Positions 30,600 to 34,984 of a DNA stretch of 34,984 bases are shown piece by piece. The translations under genes were made by a program, and so were the position numbers. Under the pieces are notes generated by a model. It worked only from the letters and a program-made list of their open reading frames with translations, ran no database searches and was not told where the DNA came from. How positions within the stretch are numbered: the first letter of the stretch is position 1; the number at the start of each line of letters is the position of its first letter. Location of the stretch: contig JAJDDM010000151.1 of assembly GCA_029260315.1 (NCBI GenBank), positions 1-34,984 on the forward strand. Reading direction: 5' to 3'. This stretch comes from Phycisphaerales bacterium (GTDB lineage: Bacteria > Planctomycetota > Phycisphaerae > Phycisphaerales > UBA1924).

Positions 30600-33356
30600 A
30601 TGGCCTCTGTCACTTTCGACGGCAAGAGCTTCATGATCGACGGTCGGCGGATCCTGATCGTCGGCGGATCGATCCATTACGCGCGGGTGCCGAGGGCCTC
30701 GTGGCAGGAGGTCATCCACCAAGCCAAGCTGTGCGGGCTGAACACGATCGAGACGCCGGTGTTCTGGTCGCTGCACGAGCCGCGGCCGGGCTCGTTCGAT
30801 TTCGACGGCGAGCTGGAGTTGCGTCACTTCGTGAAGCTGGTGGGCGAGGCGGGGATGTGGTGCGTGCTGCGTCCGGGGCCGTTTGTGGATAGCGCGTGGG
30901 ACATGGGGGGCTTGCCGGGCTGGCTGCGGGAGGTGCCGGATATCGCCTTCCGGACCAACAACCAGCCGTTCCTGGAGTCCTCGGGCAAGTACCTCTCGGC
31001 ACTGGCGAGCCACCTGAGGGGGCTCCAGATCACCGGCGGTGGGAACAACTCACCGATCCTGCTTGTGCAGAACGAGACCGGCTGGAACTGCGGCGATCGG
31101 GCGCTCGGTCCGGTCTACCTCGGCGAGCTGCATCGCTACCTGCGCGAGGCGGGGTTCAACGTCCCGATGATCGGATCCAATAACCTCTGGCAGAGCGTCG
31201 AGGGCGAGATCGACTGCTGGTCGGGCTCGGGGCGGTTGCTCCAGGCGATGCGCCAGCTCGCGCTGGTGCGGCCGGATCAGCCGAGGATGGTCACGGGCAT
31301 CCCCGCGGGGACGCCGAGCGTCTTCGGCAAGCCGGCTCGCGAGGGCGGTTCGCCGGCGCTGCTGCAGCGCCGACTGGGCGAGGTGCTCGCCGGGGGCGGG
31401 CAGTTCTGCATCGACCCGTTCCACGGCGGCACGAACTTCGGGTTCCGCGGCGGGCGGATCGTCGGCCCCGAGGGCGGCTTCGTCACGATCTCGCACGACC
31501 AGCACGCGCCGCTGACCGAGGCGGGCGCGCCCGGCGAGTCGTACGGGCTGGTGCGCCGCATCGCGACGTTCGCGTCGAGCTTCTCGCGCGTCTTCGCGAA
31601 TCTCGACAGCGAGTATCGCCCGGTGATGCTCGATCCGGAGTCGACGGCGCGCGAGCGGGTGAGCATCGCCCACGCCCAGGGAACGCAGGGGTCGGTGATC
31701 TTCGCTTTCGCGGGTGAGGGCAAGGCCGGCGGCGCGAAGGGGCGCGTGACCGTGCTGCTGCCGGACGGTCGCCCGGCGGAGCTGTCGATGGGCGATCAGC
31801 TCACGGCGTGGTGTCTGATGGACGTGCAGCTCGGGCCGCGGTTCCGGCTGGATCTGTGCACGTTCAATGCCCTGGCGCATGTCGGCGACGTGCTGGTCTG
31901 CTATGGTCCGGCGGGGGCACCGGGGGCGATCTCGATCAACGGGTCCATCGCCGAGCTGGAGGCGCCGCGCGGCAAGTCGCCGGTGGTGATCGAGCACGAG
32001 GGCATGACGCTGGTGGTGTGCAACGAGACGCAGGCCGACGCGGTGCAGCTTGTCGATGGCAAGGTGTTGATCGGGGCGTCGTCGATCGGGATCGACGGGA
32101 CGCCGGTGATCGCGTCGGGGATCAAGACGCTGACGACGATCGACGCCAAGGGCAACAGCAGCAATGAGAAGGTCCGCCCGACGATCGTGCGGACGCCCAA
32201 GGCGCCGGTGCTCGACGGCTGGAAGCTCGCGGTCACCGACGCGTATCTGAAGGGCACCAGCCCGCGGTTCGCGATGATCGACGGCCCGAGCAGTTTGACA
32301 GAGCTGGGATCTGCCGAGGGGTACGGCTGGTATCGCCTGAGCCTGCGTCTTGGGGCCGCGAAGCGCGCCAAGATCCGCGTGCCGCACTCGGGCGATCGCC
32401 TGACGTTCTACGTCGACGGCGCGCGCGTGGGCGCGATCGGCAGCGGGCCGGACGCGAGCGACGAGCTGGCGCTGAGCTTTTCCAAGGGCAAGCACGAGCT
32501 CGTGGCGCTGGCGGAGAACCTCGGGCGCGCGAGCTCGGGGCTGGAGCTGGGCGAGCAGAAGGGGATCTTCGGGCCGCTGCTGGAGTCGTCGGCGATGCGG
32601 ATGGGTAAGCCCTTGATCGTCGAGGAGCCGGTGCTTCGCCCGCTCGATTACCAGAGCCCGATGTGGGGCGTCCACGAGGACTCGGTCACGGTAGCCAACC
32701 GCGTGCGCTGGGCGTTCCAGCATCGCAAGAAGACGCCGATTGTTATGACGCTTGCGCCGGTGCCCACGACGACGCTGGTGCTCGTCAACGGCGAGTTCGT
32801 GCGGGCGCTGGACGAGGGTTTCGCCGGGCCGGTCGTGCTCGATGAGCAGACGCTGAGCCGGGGGAACAACACGATCGATCTAGTGCTGCTGGACGTGTTC
32901 TCCAGCGAGGAGGAGCAGGCGAAGGCGATCGATGCGCTGTCGGCGACGTTTCACGAGGGGACCGCGGACTTCGGCGCCAAGGCCTCGTGGGCGTTCGCGA
33001 AGTGGGAGATCCCCGCGGCGAACGCCTTCAAGACGACCACGAAGACCGCGATGGCGGCGATGCGCGAGCCGTCGTGGTGGCGCTGCGCGTTCGAGGTCGC
33101 GCACCACGAGGTGCCGCTGTATCTGGACGCGAGTGGGCTGACCAAGGGGCAGATCTTCGTCAACGGACGCCATCTGGGACGGTACTGGGTGAGCGACGGC
33201 GCGGGGCACTCGGTGGGCCCACAGACGCGCCACTTCATCCCGGCGTCGTGGCTGAAGGCCGGCTCGAACAAGCTGCACCTGTTCGACGAGCTGGGCGGCA
33301 ACCCGCTGAAGTGCTCGCTGACGCACGACGCCAAGGGCGGATCGAGCCTCGACTGA
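30600..33356 (+). CDS. GH35-like (beta-galactosidase family) protein lacking key active-site residues
   Basis: The 918-residue protein has the GH35 TIM barrel: GGSIHYARVPRASW, GLNTIETPVFWSLHEPRPGSFDF, LRPGPF...WDMGGLPGWL, and DPFHGGTNFGF. Beta-sandwich domains and a C-terminal jelly roll follow (GQIFVNGRHLGRYW, HFIPASWLKAGSNKLHLFD). The acid/base Glu seems kept (Glu159 in VQNETGWN, a variant of QxENEYG). But the Glu of the CAEW motif is Ala99 (DSAWDMGG), and where a nucleophile Glu is expected (TE..xGW) the sequence is MVTGIPAGT with Gly233. It may bind a glycan, use another mechanism, or be inactive. There is no signal peptide, so it seems cytosolic. GAGAGGAG precedes the ATG. Confidence 0.85.
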   Translation: MASVTFDGKSFMIDGRRILIVGGSIHYARVPRASWQEVIHQAKLCGLNTIETPVFWSLHEPRPGSFDFDGELELRHFVKLVGEAGMWCVLRPGPFVDSAWDMGGLPGWLREVPDIAFRTNNQPFLESSGKYLSALASHLRGLQITGGGNNSPILLVQNETGWNCGDRALGPVYLGELHRYLREAGFNVPMIGSNNLWQSVEGEIDCWSGSGRLLQAMRQLALVRPDQPRMVTGIPAGTPSVFGKPAREGGSPALLQRRLGEVLAGGGQFCIDPFHGGTNFGFRGGRIVGPEGGFVTISHDQHAPLTEAGAPGESYGLVRRIATFASSFSRVFANLDSEYRPVMLDPESTARERVSIAHAQGTQGSVIFAFAGEGKAGGAKGRVTVLLPDGRPAELSMGDQLTAWCLMDVQLGPRFRLDLCTFNALAHVGDVLVCYGPAGAPGAISINGSIAELEAPRGKSPVVIEHEGMTLVVCNETQADAVQLVDGKVLIGASSIGIDGTPVIASGIKTLTTIDAKGNSSNEKVRPTIVRTPKAPVLDGWKLAVTDAYLKGTSPRFAMIDGPSSLTELGSAEGYGWYRLSLRLGAAKRAKIRVPHSGDRLTFYVDGARVGAIGSGPDASDELALSFSKGKHELVALAENLGRASSGLELGEQKGIFGPLLESSAMRMGKPLIVEEPVLRPLDYQSPMWGVHEDSVTVANRVRWAFQHRKKTPIVMTLAPVPTTTLVLVNGEFVRALDEGFAGPVVLDEQTLSRGNNTIDLVLLDVFSSEEEQAKAIDALSATFHEGTADFGAKASWAFAKWEIPAANAFKTTTKTAMAAMREPSWWRCAFEVAHHEVPLYLDASGLTKGQIFVNGRHLGRYWVSDGAGHSVGPQTRHFIPASWLKAGSNKLHLFDELGGNPLKCSLTHDAKGGSSLD

Positions 33357-33376
33357 GCCGCCCCTACGATTGGGTC

Positions 33377-33922
33377 ATGGAAACTCCCCCGCCCTGGCTC
33401 GCGGCGATCGCCTACGCGACGCGTCAGCATCGCCACCATCTGCGTCGCGACGGCAAGACGCCGTACGTCTCGCACGTCGTCCGCGTGATGATGGTCACGC
33501 GGGACGTGTTCGGGTGCGAAGATGAGGTCGCGCTGCTGGCGGCGGTGCTGCACGACACGATCGAGGACACGCCGACGGATTTCGACGATATCGACCGAAG
33601 GTTCGGCGCAGAGGTCGCCCGCTGCGTCGCGACGCTGACCAAGAACATGCTGCTGCGTGAGGCCGATCGCGAGGTGGATTACGATCGGCGGCTGGGCGAG
33701 GGGCCGTGGCAGGCTCGCCTGGTCAAGCTCGCTGATGTGTATGACAACCTCGTCGATAGCGTGAGCTCCGGGCTCTCGACGAAGCGCCAGGAGCGGGCCG
33801 TGGCGCGGGCGCAGCGGGCGATCGAGATCGCGCGGGGCGATGCGGACGAGCACGGCTGCGTCGCGCGGGCGATCGAGCACGTCGAGGCGATCGTGGCGTC
33901 GCATGAGCCGCAGATGAGCTGA
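33377..33922 (+). CDS. MESH1-like HD-domain hydrolase (small alarmone hydrolase candidate)
   Basis: The 181-residue protein has only an HD domain with the layout of SpoT/MESH1 ppGpp hydrolases: AYATRQHRHHLRRDGKTPYVSHVVRV (His33), AAVLHDTIEDT (His59-Asp60, Glu63-Asp64), FGAEVARCVATLTK, and LVKLADVYDNLVD (Asp120, Asn124). These are the metal ligands and the ED pair used for (p)ppGpp hydrolysis. There is no synthetase, TGS or ACT domain. Other HD phosphohydrolase activities, such as on nucleotides or NADPH, are possible. It follows the GH35-like gene by 20 bases on the same strand and so may be co-transcribed. The Shine-Dalgarno is weak. Confidence 0.8.
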   Translation: METPPPWLAAIAYATRQHRHHLRRDGKTPYVSHVVRVMMVTRDVFGCEDEVALLAAVLHDTIEDTPTDFDDIDRRFGAEVARCVATLTKNMLLREADREVDYDRRLGEGPWQARLVKLADVYDNLVDSVSSGLSTKRQERAVARAQRAIEIARGDADEHGCVARAIEHVEAIVASHEPQMS

Positions 33923-33937
33923 TATCTGGGAGCGAAT

Positions 33938-33985
33938 CGGGTGCCGTGGCCTTCGCTCGCAGACTCGCTCAGACCACGGCACCCG
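33938..33985. repeat. Repeat R7, copy 3; possible bidirectional terminator
   Basis: A 12-bp perfect stem, CGGGTGCCGTGG (33938-33949) and its complement (33974-33985), encloses the R7 core CCTTCGCTCGCAGACTCGCTC. The copy lies 15 bases after the HD gene stop and overlaps the end of the minus-strand isomerase remnant. Confidence 0.8.
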
Positions 33986-34200
33986 GAGGACGCACGATGC
34001 GTTCTCGCAACCCGGCGCGCTGATAGCGCTCGATGATGAGCTTGAGAAACTCGTCCTGGTCCATGACCCAGTAGCGGTCGCTGAAGACCTCAACCTGGTG
34101 GAATCCGGCGAAGCCCGTGCGGTCGATCTCCCGTGACATTCTGGCGAGATCGATCCTCCCGCCGCCATGATACCGGCCCGGATAGACATCAACCCGTGGC
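33969..34200 (-). pseudogene. C-terminal remnant of a TIM-barrel sugar isomerase/epimerase
   Basis: On the minus strand about 75 residues can be read that match the end of xylose isomerase-like (AP endonuclease 2 superfamily) proteins: GGGRIDLARMSREIDRTGFAGFHQVEVFSDRYWVMDQDEFLKLIIERYQ. The block H-V-E-V-F-S-D-x-Y-W-x-M-D-Q-D-E-F is typical of the family's final strand and helix. Upstream in the same frame the sequence no longer looks like this family, and no start or barrel is present. A full gene would be about 260-300 residues, so this is a truncated, dead copy. The end may have been altered by the R7 repeat. Confidence 0.65.
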
Positions 34201-34454
34201 GCGACAGATCGACATCGATGACATGATGGATCGTCGTTGTACTCCTCGCTCGATCGCGTGCAGGAGCTCGCCCGCCTGGAGCTGCGCGACCGGATCCGCC
34301 CCGAGTTCCGGGCCGACACGGGCAACGACCTCGCGATCGACATGCCCTATCCCATCCCACGTCGCGCCTGCCGATACGACCCCCGGCCTCGGGCGATCAT
34401 ACCTCGCCATCCCGATGGATCGATTCTTCGCCTCACGCCGCGAACGATGCTGCC

Positions 34455-34910
34455 ATGCGCATCGTCATCCAGCGCGTCGAGCACGCGAGCGTCGAGGTCT
34501 CGGGCGAGCCGTACAGCGAGATCGGCCCGGGAATGCTCGTGCTGCTGGGCATCTTCGAGGGCGACGACGAGCCCGAGATCCGGTTCCTCGCCGAGAAACT
34601 CGCCCACCTGCGCATCTTCCCCGACGACAACGGCAAGATGAACCGCTCGGTCCTCGACATCGCCGGCAACGTGCTGGTGGTGCCCAACTTCACCCTCGCC
34701 GGCGACGCCCGCAAGGGCCGGCGTCCCTCCTTCGACGGCGCGATGGCCCCGGAGCGAGCCGAGCCTCTCTTCGAGCGATTCTGCGAGGCGCTCCAAGCCC
34801 GTGGCGTGAGCGTCGCCCGGGGCGTGTTCCGCGCCCACATGCGAGTGGGCCTGGTCAATAACGGGCCGGTGACGCTCGTGATCGACTCGCCGCCCCGCGA
34901 GAGCCCATGA
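34455..34910 (+). CDS. dtd: D-aminoacyl-tRNA deacylase
   Basis: Dtd removes D-amino acids and glycine wrongly attached to tRNAs, in the cytosol. The 151-residue protein is of normal length and shows MRIVIQRVEHASVEV at the start, the cross-subunit Gly-cisPro motif NNGPVT (Gly137-Pro138), and RKGRRPSFDGAM. The substrate-pocket motif usually written SQFTL reads PNFTL here (residues 77-81), so Ser and Gln are replaced while Thr80 is kept. This may be a lineage variant rather than a loss of function. The ATG at 34455 has no clear ribosome site. Its stop overlaps a possible start of the next gene (ATGA at 34907). Confidence 0.94.
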   Translation: MRIVIQRVEHASVEVSGEPYSEIGPGMLVLLGIFEGDDEPEIRFLAEKLAHLRIFPDDNGKMNRSVLDIAGNVLVVPNFTLAGDARKGRRPSFDGAMAPERAEPLFERFCEALQARGVSVARGVFRAHMRVGLVNNGPVTLVIDSPPRESP

Positions 34911-34984
34911 ATGAGCCCCCGCGCGACCCCACCCCGCGATATCCTGATCGCACCATGTCCGGCCTCCACGCCCAGACCATCGAC
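34907..34984 (+). CDS. Start of a further gene, cut by window end
   Basis: A frame opens with ATG at 34907, overlapping the dtd stop, and reads MNEPPRDPTPRYPDRTMSGLHAQTID to the window edge. A second in-frame ATG at 34955 (MSGLHAQTID) may be the true start. Too little is visible to name the product. The ATGA overlap suggests an operon with dtd. Confidence 0.45.
   Translation, partial: MNEPPRDPTPRYPDRTMSGLHAQTID

Larger units (their letters stand above)
33923..34454. other. Region with decayed sequence before dtd
   Basis: The stretch contains an R7 repeat (33938-33985), the remnant of an isomerase on the minus strand (about 33969-34200), and about 250 bases (34201-34454) of unclear content. 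In the last part a TTG-started plus frame (34237 on) reads YSSLDRVQELARLELRDRIRPEF but runs on in the wrong frame through dtd, so it is not called. It may be the remains of a gene. Confidence 0.5.

Noticed and set aside
31050-32723. 557-codon open frame antisense to the GH35-like gene
   Set aside because: Mirror frame of a gene with clear GH35 blocks.

Overview
The window looks like a piece of chromosome from a high-GC planctomycete, most likely a member of the Phycisphaerae. The signs are a PEP-CTERM-like tail of the PAPA type (gene at 5380), a C-terminal GC-type dockerin-like pair on an FG-GAP secreted protein (6497-8110), clustered lipoproteins and sulfotransferases, and many palindromic repeats. 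The assignment is inference from these family traits. No phage or plasmid genes and no CRISPR array were seen.

Layout: 1-3062 holds a kelch lipoprotein between two copies of one palindromic repeat, then two paralogous sulfotransferase genes on the minus strand. A tRNA-His and pckA follow (3193-5046). Then come two secreted proteins, PEP-CTERM (5380-5934) and FG-GAP/ASPIC/dockerin (6497-8110), and a YpdA-like flavoprotein (8442-9602). Plus-strand genes tpiA, secG, yicC, an APH-like kinase and a PDZ protein (9686-14321) form a tightly spaced run. It converges on a very large carB (minus, 14501-18289). Next are a DUF3309 membrane peptide, a NarL-type sensor kinase/response regulator pair, an unknown acidic/basic protein, an ArsR-AHSA1 operon (minus) and glmS. 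A frameshifted IS5-type element with a TA target duplication (25511-26453) separates glmS from a CPA-type membrane protein, a GNAT enzyme, a TolC-type outer membrane lipoprotein, a GH35-like protein without the expected nucleophile, a MESH1-like HD hydrolase, the remnant of a sugar isomerase, and dtd.

The most unusual signal is a set of palindromic repeat elements read in frame inside conserved genes. carB carries four different palindromic inserts, all open in frame, which help make it 1262 residues against about 1070 in typical CarB. One of them (arms starting GTAGATCGGCTC) also sits in frame in the ypdA-like gene, and both copies yield the same peptide pattern, RSALRAD...ASARRADL. Other palindromes (126-188 and 1341-1411; 14439, 26646 and 33938; 18461-18577) lie between genes, often where two genes converge. 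This resembles Rickettsia palindromic elements in behaviour but not in sequence.

Metabolically the window mixes housekeeping functions (PEP carboxykinase, triosephosphate isomerase, CarB, GlmS, SecG, Dtd, YicC) with surface and regulatory functions. No single pathway links the whole window.
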